The position numbers were made by a program, and so were the translations under genes. From positions 1 through 64,000 of the forward strand of contig JACRBI010000037.1 in assembly GCA_016234495.1 (NCBI GenBank): DNA of 64,000 nucleotides. The letters run 5' to 3'. The stretch is from Chloroflexota bacterium (lineage in GTDB: Bacteria > Chloroflexota > Anaerolineae > Anaerolineales > Villigracilaceae). The notes beneath the pieces were generated by a model. The model saw only the letters and a list, made by a program, of their open reading frames with translations. It was not told the origin of the DNA and ran no database searches. How positions within the stretch are numbered: position 1 is the stretch's first letter; every line of letters begins with the position of its first letter. This document shows positions 45,758 through 54,518 of this stretch, piece after piece.

Positions 45758-46471
45758 ATGAAAAGTAACAAAACAATGGTTCTTGTCCTTATCGTGTCTT
45801 TAGCAACTGTTTTTATCCTTATCGGAATTGCAATGGATGAGGCACACTCCGAAAACATATTGCCTGACACAGCACTTGACAACCTGTTTGGAACTCCTCC
45901 CTGTTCTTTACCCTGCTGGCAAGGAATTACGCCTGGAATTACAACGAGCGACGACGCGCTCCAAAAGTTGGATAATTCAGCTTTGGTTTCAGAAAACACA
46001 CTTGGATCAGATGGCTCCATATCTGGATTTGGTGGTGCGGATTGGTATTGGAAAATTAACAATGTACTTCCAGACGAACAAGGGAATATTACGTGGTCTA
46101 ATGGGGTCGTTCAGATCATGGAACTAACAACATTTCCCTATGTATCAATCGGAGATGCTATAAACAGATTCGGTCCGCCAGAGAAAATCGATGTTATTGA
46201 TTGTACGGATATTCCAGAAGGCAAGTATCGATATTGGTGCGTAACGTTGTATTACGCAATAAACGGCATTGAAATTCACTTTACTTGTGAGGAATCTTGG
46301 ACTGAAGCTGGCGCGCAGATTGCGCCATCCGATCAGATTGAGTTTGTGAGGTTATTCAAGCCCTCGACAATTGAAGAATGGCTATCTTCCTTTGGGCTTG
46401 ATCCTCAGAGCTACAACTTACAAGACTGGAAAGGATATGGAAACCTTCTTGATTTATATATTATTGAGTGA
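45758..46471 (+). CDS. Exported protein with PCSLPCWQGI motif
   Basis: 237 residues. An N-terminal signal peptide or anchor (about 6-27) has no lipobox. CSLPCWQGITPG near 50 resembles a Cys-rich motif (C-x3-PCW-x-GI-x-PG) that I associate with exported Chloroflexota proteins. Later parts have FPYVSIGDAINRFGPPEKID. No catalytic motif is recognised. Base composition is poorer in G+C than its neighbours. It follows the RHS scrap 14 bp later and could be an immunity-like or unrelated protein. Confidence 0.72.
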   Translation: MKSNKTMVLVLIVSLATVFILIGIAMDEAHSENILPDTALDNLFGTPPCSLPCWQGITPGITTSDDALQKLDNSALVSENTLGSDGSISGFGGADWYWKINNVLPDEQGNITWSNGVVQIMELTTFPYVSIGDAINRFGPPEKIDVIDCTDIPEGKYRYWCVTLYYAINGIEIHFTCEESWTEAGAQIAPSDQIEFVRLFKPSTIEEWLSSFGLDPQSYNLQDWKGYGNLLDLYIIE

Positions 46472-46473
46472 TC

Positions 46474-46641
46474 ATGCCAGTTGCAGTGACCCACTTCACC
46501 CATAATGGCAACGTAGATGCGTCACCACACCTGTCCGCAACTTCTGCCATCACCCGCGCAGAGATCGTGATTCTCCTGCTCAAAGCCAGGAACGGCGGGA
46601 GTTATTCTCCGCCCGCCTCTTTCCATAATTTGCAGCAATAA
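46474..46641 (+). pseudogene. S-layer homology (SLH) domain scrap
   Basis: The 55-codon frame contains ITRAEIVILLLKARNGGSYSP, which matches the SLH pattern ITRAE...LL.....G..Y.PP. Real SLH proteins have three such domains and a large ectodomain. It starts 2 nt after the preceding stop, without its own ribosome-binding site, and is best read as a remnant. Confidence 0.5.
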
Positions 46642-46703
46642 AAAGCAGGCTTCACTTTGAAATTACCGAGACGCGCCGGTAAGGTTCGCCCGGTATTTAG
46701 GGG

Positions 46704-46709
46704 TAAAAT
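46704..46709 (+). promoter_or_regulatory. -10 element hugging the nucleotidyltransferase start
   Basis: TAAAAT (46704-46709) ends 6 nt before ATG 46716 with no Shine-Dalgarno between. This is the same leaderless layout as at 25087. Confidence 0.4.
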
Positions 46710-46715
46710 ATTTGC

Positions 46716-47252
46716 ATGGCAACATTCTCGCGTGAAGAAATTCAAGATGGCTTAAGGCGGCTTGGCGAACTGGCACAGGCGCAGGGACTGCATATACGCC
46801 TCGCGCTGGTGGGCGGCGCCGCGATGGTATTGGGATATGAAGCCCGCCAATCAACCCGCGACGTGGATGCTGTCATATTATCTCCCGCAGAGGCAAGGCT
46901 GGTTAGAAACCTGGTAAAAAAGGTAGCCGTTGAACGGGACTGGCCGGAGGACTGGTTGAATGATGGGGCAAAGGGCTATCTGGTTGGTATCAGCGAAGGA
47001 GTGCTTTTATTCAGTGCGCCGGGTATCGAAGCGCTCTCCCCGTCACTTGAGCAACTGCTTGCCATGAAACTGTGCGCATGGCGTGATGATCTCGACATTT
47101 CGGATGCCCGCCGTCTTTTACTGGAACTCACGCCGGGGCGCGGCAGGGATGAAGTATGGGCAAGCCTTGAACCCTATCTTATTCCGGGCGACGAGTTGAC
47201 CGCCCAATACGCTTTCCTTGATTTATGGGAGACTCTAAATGGAACTGATTGA
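46716..47252 (+). CDS. Nucleotidyltransferase-like protein (DUF6036/AbiEii type)
   Basis: 178 residues. ALVGGAAMVLGYEARQSTRD followed by VDAVI is the active-site pattern of minimal nucleotidyltransferases (GG, then D-x-D). The later SLEQLLAMKLCAWRDDLDIS is like AbiEii/DUF6036 proteins, several of which are toxins of two-gene modules. It overlaps the next gene by 14 nt. Toxin function here is inferred. Confidence 0.78.
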   Translation: MATFSREEIQDGLRRLGELAQAQGLHIRLALVGGAAMVLGYEARQSTRDVDAVILSPAEARLVRNLVKKVAVERDWPEDWLNDGAKGYLVGISEGVLLFSAPGIEALSPSLEQLLAMKLCAWRDDLDISDARRLLLELTPGRGRDEVWASLEPYLIPGDELTAQYAFLDLWETLNGTD

Positions 47253-47595
47253 CCAACTCGCCGAAGCGGCATTGCAAAGGGATAGTTTACGGCTTCGCAG
47301 TCTGGTGCAGGATATTGCCCGCTTCCCCATAAACTGGAGCATGGTCCCGCGCCCAAAAACAAACGACCCGCGCCTGCTGGCGCTATCCGCCTCGTTGGCG
47401 GAACTTTTGGCTTCCCGTCAGAATCAAACTCCCCCAGCATGGACAAAAACAATCGGCGCGCTTCAAGAACCTTTCTATCTCCTTCAATCTGCCGAGAAGA
47501 TGACACGATTACGCCATCTTTGCGAAACCCAGTCCCCTGAGCCAATGCGCAAGCGTCTTCTGTACGCCCCTCCTAATTTCCTTGTGTTCGTTTGA
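47239..47595 (+). CDS. Partner of the nucleotidyltransferase, unknown function
   Basis: 118 residues. TNDPRLLALSASLAELLASR and PPAWTKTIGALQEPFYLL, then SPEPMRKRLLYAPPNFLVF, resemble short proteins that often accompany DUF6036 nucleotidyltransferases. It is soluble and mostly helical in its first half. The ATG 47239 lies within the upstream gene, indicating coupled translation. An antitoxin or partner role is plausible. Confidence 0.72.
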   Translation: MELIDQLAEAALQRDSLRLRSLVQDIARFPINWSMVPRPKTNDPRLLALSASLAELLASRQNQTPPAWTKTIGALQEPFYLLQSAEKMTRLRHLCETQSPEPMRKRLLYAPPNFLVFV

Positions 47596-47631
47596 ATCCA
47601 TTCATGCCTGACTTTTGCACAATTTGAATCT

Positions 47632-47670
47632 CATCGTCCGCCTGATGCAACAGGTGGACGATGTTTTTTT
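47632..47670 (+). terminator. Terminator of the nucleotidyltransferase module
   Basis: CATCGTCCGCCTG (47632-47644) and CAGGTGGACGATG (47651-47663) pair over 13 bp with one G-U, then a run of seven T. It also lies at the 3' end of the convergent ctaA. Confidence 0.92.
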
Positions 47671-47671
47671 G

Positions 47672-48700
47672 TTATTTCCCGTCCAATGCCCTGAACCTGT
47701 GGATGAAATACAGCGCCAGCCCAAACAGCAAAATCGCATTGGCTTGATGGGTCAAGGCGAGGACAATATTGACATACGACAGGATGGTGTACACGCCGAG
47801 CGTGATCTGCAAGGCAACCACGCCGACCAGCCACTTGAGTCCGCTTTGGATCTCGGCGGGGTAGTTTTGCTTCCTGACGATGTAGAAAACAACCGGCACG
47901 AGGATCAGTCCCAGCCACGCAAACCAGCGGTGGATGAAGACGATGGTGAACGGCGATTCAAGCAGGTTGATCCACGAGGTAAACAGGTTGGGGGGAATCC
48001 ATTTACCGAGCATCAGCGGCCAGGTATCCGAAACGTGACCGGCTTTGAGTCCAGCCGTCATGCCGCCGTAGGAGATTTGAATCAGCAGGATGACCGTTGA
48101 CCACCATGCCAGCTTCGAAGGCAGCGACCACACGGCTTTCTTTGACGGGTCGGGGAAACCGTACTTGTGTCCGAAATACGTCCACAGGGCGAGGGCGAAG
48201 AGCGCCAGCGCGAAGAGCAGGTGAATGGTCAGGCGGAAGTGGCTCACGGCAGGGCGGTCGATCAATCCGCTGTAGACCATGTACCAGCCCATGAAAGCCT
48301 GCCCAATGAAGAGCATCCCCATCACGAAGTACACGCCAAATTCCTTGAAGGGAATCGTCTTCTTGAACAGGAAGTAAAAGACGGGGAAGGCATAGAAAAA
48401 CCCCGCCAGCCGCGCGATGATGCGGTGAATCCATTCCATGTAAAAGATGAATTTGTATTCGGGCAGGGTCATATCTGAGTTGATATGCACGAACTCGGGC
48501 GTTTTTTGATATTTCGCAAATTCCTCCGCCCAGGCTTGCTCGCCAATCGGCGGGACGACTCCGCTGATTGGATTCCATTCCACGATGGACAGCCCGGAAC
48601 GGGTCAAGCGGACGAATCCGCCGAAGACGACGAGGAAGGCCACGACGAAGGTGAAGATCAAAAGCCAGTTCATCACGGCGGTGTTTCTTGTTTTTGGCAT
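47672..48700 (-). CDS. ctaA: Heme A synthase (CtaA/COX15)
   Basis: 342 residues with eight membrane helices. It has VVFGGFVRLTRSGLSIVEWN, EWIHRIIARLAG, HFRLTIHL, FIHRWFAWLG and LTHQANAI; the His residues bind heme in the COX15 branch. It converts heme O to heme A for aa3-type cytochrome oxidase, evidence of an oxygen-respiring capacity. CGGAGAA precedes ATG 48700; the longer frame from 48727 has no such site. Confidence 0.95.
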   Translation of the reverse strand: MPKTRNTAVMNWLLIFTFVVAFLVVFGGFVRLTRSGLSIVEWNPISGVVPPIGEQAWAEEFAKYQKTPEFVHINSDMTLPEYKFIFYMEWIHRIIARLAGFFYAFPVFYFLFKKTIPFKEFGVYFVMGMLFIGQAFMGWYMVYSGLIDRPAVSHFRLTIHLLFALALFALALWTYFGHKYGFPDPSKKAVWSLPSKLAWWSTVILLIQISYGGMTAGLKAGHVSDTWPLMLGKWIPPNLFTSWINLLESPFTIVFIHRWFAWLGLILVPVVFYIVRKQNYPAEIQSGLKWLVGVVALQITLGVYTILSYVNIVLALTHQANAILLFGLALYFIHRFRALDGK

Positions 48701-48792
48701 GTGGTTTCTCCGAAGTTGAAATCGCACGGATTATAGCATGGGAAGATTTGAGAAAATGCCGCGAACATGGCTGCGAAACTGCCTGCAATCTT

Positions 48793-48867
48793 TAACGCGA
48801 ATTACGCCAATTCAACGAATTTCGCGGTAAGCCTATCTCGCGTAACGCGACATTAATGTCGCGCTAC
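48793..48867. repeat. GCGAATT repeat plus GTAA...CTAC palindrome
   Basis: Bases 48793-48828 read TAACGCGAATTACGCCAATT and CGAATTTCGCGG. Bases 48842-48867 are a 26-bp palindrome from GTAACGCGACATT to AATGTCGCGCTAC with one mismatch; its right foot is CTAC. Both are in the spacer between ctaA and the TPR gene. Confidence 0.6.
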
Positions 48868-48872
48868 ATAAA

Positions 48873-48900
48873 AAATACCCGCAGCAAAGCGCGGGTATTT
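48873..48900 (-). terminator. Terminator of the large TPR gene
   Basis: AAATACCCGC (48873-48882) pairs with GCGGGTATTT (48891-48900). On the minus strand it is followed by T residues 20 bp beyond the stop at 48919. Confidence 0.85.
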
Positions 48901-48918
48901 GGTGGCTTCATTTGCAGG

Positions 48919-51240
48919 TCATCGAGTTTGCAGTTGATTCAACATCTGGCGGTACTCATCCACCCTGGGCGGATTCATCAACACGATCTGGTTGACCGCC
49001 TCGAACGCGCCTTGTTTGTCACCCTGTTTGACGAGGTCCTCTGCCAGCGCGTCGAGCACATTGACCGCCTCATCGACGCGGCCAGCGTGGTGAAGCCTTG
49101 CCGCCAGCGCGCGCTTGAGCAGCGGCTCATCGTCATGATCTCTGATGAGGTCTTCGATAAAGATGACTGCGGTATCGTCGTTGTTTCCACCCTGACTATC
49201 AAGATGCGATGTGTAATTCTCCAACTCGCTCATGGCTTTGTCGGTTTGCGCCATGCGCAGGTTAAGTTCAACCAGTTGTTTGCGCGCAGTTTCATCGTCC
49301 GGCGCGAGCGTGCGGATCTGCTCATAGACGCGCAGAGCCTGCTTCCAGTCCAGCCGCTGCAAGTCAATATCGGCCATGCGCTGCAGGATGTGTGTGTTCC
49401 ATTCGCGGTGGGCTTTGCCCTGCTGCGCAACGCGCAAGGCGCGGGTGAAAGTTTTCCGCGCCATATCCAATTCGGCGAGCCGATTGTAGATGGCGGCCAA
49501 TTCGAGATATTCCTGAATGGCATCGTCGATCTGTCCGCGCGCGATGAGCTGGTCGATCAGACGGTTGCGCGCGCCGGTGTCTATCGGCGAGAGTTGAATG
49601 ACGCGCCGCAAAAGTTTTGAGGCCTGCACCACTTCACCGCGCACACTGTAGGAATGAGCGATGACGCTGAACTTGGCTATGGCATCCGCAGTCCGATCCT
49701 CCTGCACCAGCAGGTCGCCCATCAGTGTGTGCAGCGGCAGGTAGGTGGGCGCGTATTGCACGGCATAATAGGCTTCGTCCATTGCCGAGCGCAAGGCTCC
49801 CATGCGCGCAAACTGATTAATGCGGTTCATCGACTCAATGACCGAGCTCGATTGCGCCTGCAGGATCACATCTGCCAGAGTGGCGAGCATTTCACCATCC
49901 TGCTTCGGCATCTGGTCGCGGGTCTTGTGAAGCTGTTCGCGCCAGTCGGGGCGCATGAGCAGGCTCTTGATGTTTTCACATACTTTGCGCAGGATGGTTT
50001 CATCCTTTTGGTTTTGATGTGATTCGATCAGCGGCTCATACTGCTGGCGGATCTCATCCGCCTTTTCAACTGGTACGGTGATCGAGTCGGCGAGTTTCAA
50101 CGCTTCGAGATATTCAAGAGCGGCTTCAGGGAAATGGAATTTTTTCGCGAGTAATTGTCCGAGCAGCAGGCGCGTGCCGAGCGCGTAATCGTTGTGCTTG
50201 ACGGCGTTCTGCAAAAAGCGCTGCGCGCTTTCAAGCCGCTCGCCTTTGAAACGCAAAAGTCCGATCATGTAATACAGGCTGGGATGTTTGAAGCCCGCCT
50301 CGAGCGCGCCTTCAAATTCCTCTGCGGCTTGCGTCTCGCTGCCTTTGCTTTGCGCGTCGATCGCCTGGCTGAGATGCAGCACCACCTTCGTTTGCTCAGC
50401 CTGTTGCAGCGAAATCTGTCCCGTGCCTTTCATGATGGCTGCCAGTCCGCGTCGTTCCTGGGTGGCGGGGCTGTCGTCGGAGTATTCGAAGAGAAGCTCT
50501 GCCAGCTGAGTCAATGCCTTTTGGCGCGCCTCAGCCACCGGGTCCAGCCCCGATGCGGATTTTGAATCGCCCGGCTGTTGTAATTCCTTCACCTGCGCCA
50601 TGCGAATCGGTCCAGTCCCGCCTTTGCCGCGCATCGGCTTTGGCAGCAGTTGACCGGTGTTCAATAAAGTTTGCGCTTGTTTTGCTTCGAGGCTGTTGGG
50701 CATGATCGAGAGGGCTTTGTCGACCATCTCTTTTGATTTTTCGGCGTTGCCTGCGCGCTGGATGATGCTTGCGACTGCGAGGTATTCCATGACCGCCTGT
50801 TGGATGTGGCCGAGTCTTTCATGCACCTGGGCGAGACGCGAGTGGGCAATGGGGTGTTCGGGATTTAAATTTGTGACACGCACCCAGTTTTCGAGCGCTT
50901 TGTCGGTGTCACGCTGTTTGAAGAACAGGTCGCCGGCGCGCATGGCGGCATCGACTGCGCCGCGTAAATCGCCGAGCCGTTCTGAGAGCTGTGCAACTTT
51001 TTCCATCGGCACCGGGTCGTCTGTTGATTGTTTGGCGACGGTCGAATAAACCTGCAAAGCTTCTTCGATCTTGCCGAGTTGATACAGAGCGAGGCCGAGG
51101 CTGTTTAATGCCTTGGGGTGGTCGGGGAATTCTTCGAGGGCGCGGCGATACGCAACGCAGGCGTTATCCCATTCCCGATCCCACGCGGCGGAGTGGCCGT
51201 CGTTCATTGCTTTTTGAAAGATGTCTTCTCGTCCGGGCAT
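48919..51240 (-). CDS. Large TPR-repeat protein
   Basis: 773 residues, soluble, built of tetratricopeptide repeats (ALNSLGLALYQLGKIEEALQ, AHSRLAQVHERLGHIQQAVM, ARKQLVELNLRMAQTDKAMS and about twelve others). TPR arrays bind partner proteins. No catalytic domain is seen. It is a single-gene unit with its own terminator. The gene ends with a repeat-free tail. Confidence 0.9.
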   Translation of the reverse strand: MPGREDIFQKAMNDGHSAAWDREWDNACVAYRRALEEFPDHPKALNSLGLALYQLGKIEEALQVYSTVAKQSTDDPVPMEKVAQLSERLGDLRGAVDAAMRAGDLFFKQRDTDKALENWVRVTNLNPEHPIAHSRLAQVHERLGHIQQAVMEYLAVASIIQRAGNAEKSKEMVDKALSIMPNSLEAKQAQTLLNTGQLLPKPMRGKGGTGPIRMAQVKELQQPGDSKSASGLDPVAEARQKALTQLAELLFEYSDDSPATQERRGLAAIMKGTGQISLQQAEQTKVVLHLSQAIDAQSKGSETQAAEEFEGALEAGFKHPSLYYMIGLLRFKGERLESAQRFLQNAVKHNDYALGTRLLLGQLLAKKFHFPEAALEYLEALKLADSITVPVEKADEIRQQYEPLIESHQNQKDETILRKVCENIKSLLMRPDWREQLHKTRDQMPKQDGEMLATLADVILQAQSSSVIESMNRINQFARMGALRSAMDEAYYAVQYAPTYLPLHTLMGDLLVQEDRTADAIAKFSVIAHSYSVRGEVVQASKLLRRVIQLSPIDTGARNRLIDQLIARGQIDDAIQEYLELAAIYNRLAELDMARKTFTRALRVAQQGKAHREWNTHILQRMADIDLQRLDWKQALRVYEQIRTLAPDDETARKQLVELNLRMAQTDKAMSELENYTSHLDSQGGNNDDTAVIFIEDLIRDHDDEPLLKRALAARLHHAGRVDEAVNVLDALAEDLVKQGDKQGAFEAVNQIVLMNPPRVDEYRQMLNQLQTR

Positions 51241-51330
51241 GTGTTTGATCCACTGATGGTTGGCTGTTTATCGCGCAATTATAACCTTGTTAAAAGATGA
51301 AGTAGGTCGTAAGTAAAACCTGGAAAGAGT

Positions 51331-51523
51331 CCGCTAATCTTCACGAATTTACACTTAGGGCTTACGCAGTTCAAAAACTTTAGCCACGAATAGCGCGAAT
51401 TTTCGCTAATTTTTAAAATAATTCGTGTGAATTGGTGAAATTCGCGGCTTGCTCTTGGGGGTTTTGCGTAAGTCCTGACACTAATCTTTTAAATTCGCGA
51501 AGATTGGCGCGGATTAGTGGATA
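51331..51523. repeat. CTAATC repeat apparently split by the MITE-like element
   Basis: CCGCTAATCTTCACGAATTT (51331-51350) and CTAATCTTTTAAATTCGCGA ... GCGCGGATTAGTGG (51481-51520) flank copy B on both sides and share related words in inverse orientation. The 51241-51560 spacer holds no gene. Confidence 0.45.
51358..51475. repeat. MITE-like 118-bp repeat, copy B
   Basis: GGGCTTACGCA (51358-51368) and TGCGTAAGTCC (51465-51475) are terminal inverted repeats. The sequence is the reverse complement of copy A (39027-39142) with scattered differences. It lies within a 320-bp gene-free spacer. Confidence 0.85.
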
Positions 51524-51560
51524 ATAATTTCATTCGCAAAAGCTCTGTGAAGGAAAGTGC

Positions 51561-54383
51561 TTATGACCGAAGTACCGTCATTTCGCCCCAACTCGCGCCC
51601 GCTCTTGCTTCTGTTTCGAGCGGAATGCTCATCGGGTAGGCATTTGTCATCGTCGCCTGCACAAGGCGCGCGGTCTTTTCCAGCTCATTCTTCGGGCATT
51701 CCAGCACAAGTTCATCATGCACTTGCAAAAGCATTTTGGCTTTCAAGCCTGCCGCTTTGAGCGCGGATGGAATCTTCAGCATCGCAAGCTTCATGATGTC
51801 TGCGGCTGTGCCTTGAATGGGCGCGTTGATCGCTTCGCGTTCTTCGCGGTTCTTCAACTGGACGTTGAGCTTGCTCTGCAATGCCGGGAAATATCTTTTG
51901 CGCCCGAGCAGGGTTTCCACGTAGCCGATCTCCGCCGCCTGCCTGCGGATGCCATCCAGATATTTTTTGACGCCGGGGAATTTTGTGAAATAAGCTTTGA
52001 CAAAGGCTTCGGCCTCCGCCAGAGTCAATTCTGTTGAGCGAGCCAGTCCGAAGGCAGACATGCCATAGATGAGTCCGAAGTTGATGGCTTTGGCATGGCG
52101 GCGCATTTCTTTCGTGACCTTGTCCAGTTCAATGTCGTAGATGGCGGCGGCGGTCGTGGCGTGAATATCCTCGCCTGCGCGGAATGCCTTGAGCATGGAT
52201 TCATCCTCCGCCATGTGCGCGACGATGCGTAACTCAATTTGAGAGTAATCCACTGAAAGCAGCACATTGCCTTTGTCGGCGATGAATCCGTTTCGCACGC
52301 GGCGTCCTGTCTCGGTGCGGATGGGGATATTTTGCAGGTTTGGGTTATTCGATGAAAGCCGCCCGGTCACCGCTCCGATCTGACTGTAGGAGGTATGCAC
52401 GCGCCCGGTATTTGAATCGACTGCGGCGGGCAGGGCATCCACATAAGTGGATTTGAGTTTCGCCAGTTCTCGGTTTTCGAGAATCCATTCCAATATCGGA
52501 TGCTTGTCTCTCAGCATTTCCAAAACATCTGCGGATGTGGAATAAAATCCCGTCGCTGTTTTGCGTCCCTTATCCGGTGGTTCGAGGCGCAGGTGATTGA
52601 ACAGCACATCCGAGAGCTGCTGCGGCGAGTTGATGTTGAAAGACTTTCCCGCAAGCTGGAAAATCTCCTTTTCAATTTCTGCCAGACGAAGCGCAAGCTC
52701 AACAGACATTTTGCTGAAGAATTTTGTATCGATCAACGCGCCTGTCATTTCCATATCGGCCAGCACGGGCGTGAGCGGCAGGTCAATTTCTGCGAGCAGT
52801 TTCGCACCATTCGCCCGTTCCAAATCCTTTTGCAGAATCGGCATCAGGCGCAGAGTCGTTTCCGCATCAGCCGCGGCGTATGGCGCAACGGACTCGATTG
52901 CAATATCGGCCATGCTCAGTTGATTTTTCCCCTTGCCGATCAACTCTTCGATGTGAGTCATTTCCTCACCCAGCCGCGCAAGGACGAGATTCTTCAAGCC
53001 GAGGTTGCGCGAGGACGGGTCAATGATGAACTCGGCCAGCATCGTGTCGAAGGCCAACGGCGCAACGACCAGCCCGTAGCGCGCGAGGACGATGTAATCA
53101 TATTTCGCGTTGTGCGCGATCTTGCCGATTCTTGCATCCGTCATGGATGGCGTCAGCGCGGCGATCACTTTTTCGATCGGCAGGTTGTTTCCGGAAGTAT
53201 GCCCAACGGGGATGTAATATCCCTGACCTGCTTTGACCGCCAGCGAGATGCCGACGATCTCGGCTCGCATTTCTTCGGTGGAAGTTGTCTCTGTGTCGAA
53301 GGAGATTATCTTTGCTCTGGCAAGTTCCTTCGCGAGATCATTCAACTTGTCCAGTGAATCGACAATGACAACTTCAATGTTTGAGGTTTGCAGAGTCGCC
53401 ACCACCTGCGGTTCGTTTGCGAACATCGAGAATTGTCCGCTTTTGGTTTTTACCGGTTTGACGGTTGTGCCTGTCGAAACAGGAGCAGTTGTCGGCGCGG
53501 AGGATGATCCGCTGCTGATCGCTGGGACTTTGCTCAATAGGGTTTTAAATTCCATCTCTTTGAAAAATTCTTCAAGAGCAGTCGGATCAAATGGAGCGAC
53601 TTTGGCATGATCCAGATCAAGTTTTATTTTCAAGTCTGTGCGGATCAGCGCGAGGTCGTAACTCATGTAAGCGGCATCCTTGCTTGATTCAAGTTTGCCC
53701 TTCCAGCGGTTCTCCACCTGATCTATATTTTTATAAATTTCATCCAGTGTGCCGAATTTTTCAAGCAGCGCGATCGCGGTTTTTTCGCCTACGCCTTTCA
53801 CGCCGGGGATGTTGTCGGATGTGTCGCCGACGATGGCTTTGTAATCCACCACTTGATTGGCACGCACGCCCAGTTTTTTGATTACATCCGCATCTGTGAT
53901 GTAGGTCTGGTCATCGCCTGCGAGATAAACTGCCGTGCGGTCATTGACCAACTGCAGCAGGTCTCTGTCGCCGGTGATGATCTTTACGCCCAAGCCTTGT
54001 TCTGCGGCGAGCCGCGCAACTGTGCCGAGCACATCGTCAGCTTCGAAGCCGTCCATTTCGAGGCGTGGGATATTGAACGCATCCACCATTTCACGGATGC
54101 GCTCGATCTGCGGGCGCAGGTCATCGGGCATTTTTTCGCGCGTGCCTTTATATTCGGGGAAGATGTCGTCGCGGAAGGTCTTGCCCACGTCAAAAGCCAC
54201 GGCCAGATATTCGGGTTTTTCCTGTTCCAAAACGCGGAAGAGTTCGCGCGCGAAACCGTAGATTCCCGCTGTGGGTTCGCCTTTGGAGTTTTGCCAGCGC
54301 TGGCTGCTTGCGCCGGCGGTCAGGGCAAAATACATACGATAAGCGAGGGCGTGTCCATCAATTAAGTAAAGTGTAGGTGGCAT
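51561..54383 (-). CDS. polA: DNA polymerase I
   Basis: 940 residues. The 5' nuclease domain (1-290) starts LYLIDGHALAYRMYFAL and has GFEADDVLGT and ITGDRDLLQLV. The 3'-5' exonuclease (about 330-520) keeps FDTETTS, IAHNAKYD and YAAADAET, so proofreading is probably active. The polymerase has motif A DYSQIELRIVAH, motif B RRHAKAINFGLIYG and motif C LQVHDELVLE. Its role is Okazaki-fragment processing and repair. No good Shine-Dalgarno lies before ATG 54383. A GTAG-type element (54407-54465) lies just upstream. Confidence 0.97.
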   Translation of the reverse strand: MPPTLYLIDGHALAYRMYFALTAGASSQRWQNSKGEPTAGIYGFARELFRVLEQEKPEYLAVAFDVGKTFRDDIFPEYKGTREKMPDDLRPQIERIREMVDAFNIPRLEMDGFEADDVLGTVARLAAEQGLGVKIITGDRDLLQLVNDRTAVYLAGDDQTYITDADVIKKLGVRANQVVDYKAIVGDTSDNIPGVKGVGEKTAIALLEKFGTLDEIYKNIDQVENRWKGKLESSKDAAYMSYDLALIRTDLKIKLDLDHAKVAPFDPTALEEFFKEMEFKTLLSKVPAISSGSSSAPTTAPVSTGTTVKPVKTKSGQFSMFANEPQVVATLQTSNIEVVIVDSLDKLNDLAKELARAKIISFDTETTSTEEMRAEIVGISLAVKAGQGYYIPVGHTSGNNLPIEKVIAALTPSMTDARIGKIAHNAKYDYIVLARYGLVVAPLAFDTMLAEFIIDPSSRNLGLKNLVLARLGEEMTHIEELIGKGKNQLSMADIAIESVAPYAAADAETTLRLMPILQKDLERANGAKLLAEIDLPLTPVLADMEMTGALIDTKFFSKMSVELALRLAEIEKEIFQLAGKSFNINSPQQLSDVLFNHLRLEPPDKGRKTATGFYSTSADVLEMLRDKHPILEWILENRELAKLKSTYVDALPAAVDSNTGRVHTSYSQIGAVTGRLSSNNPNLQNIPIRTETGRRVRNGFIADKGNVLLSVDYSQIELRIVAHMAEDESMLKAFRAGEDIHATTAAAIYDIELDKVTKEMRRHAKAINFGLIYGMSAFGLARSTELTLAEAEAFVKAYFTKFPGVKKYLDGIRRQAAEIGYVETLLGRKRYFPALQSKLNVQLKNREEREAINAPIQGTAADIMKLAMLKIPSALKAAGLKAKMLLQVHDELVLECPKNELEKTARLVQATMTNAYPMSIPLETEARAGASWGEMTVLRS

Positions 54384-54406
54384 AGGTTTTTTGATTTGAT
54401 AGTTGC

Positions 54407-54465
54407 GTAGGGGCGACCCGCCTTATAAAGTCAAGGCATTTATATTCTTGATGGGTCGCCCTTAC
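54407..54465. repeat. GTAGGGGCGACCC inverted repeat, copy 2
   Basis: GTAGGGGCGACCC (54407-54419) and GGGTCGCCCTTAC (54453-54465) pair with one mismatch. It is the inverted twin of 35247-35306. It lies 53 bp past the stop of the Y1-transposase fusion gene and 23 bp before polA. Confidence 0.75.
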
Positions 54466-54484
54466 TGTGTGAGGGGTTAAAAAT

Positions 54485-54514
54485 AAAGCGCAGAGTTATT
54501 ATACTCTGCGCTTT
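54485..54514 (-). terminator. Terminator of the Y1-fusion gene
   Basis: AAAGCGCAGAGT (54485-54496) pairs with ACTCTGCGCTTT (54503-54514). On the minus strand T-rich sequence follows. Confidence 0.85.
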
Positions 54515-54518
54515 TTCG

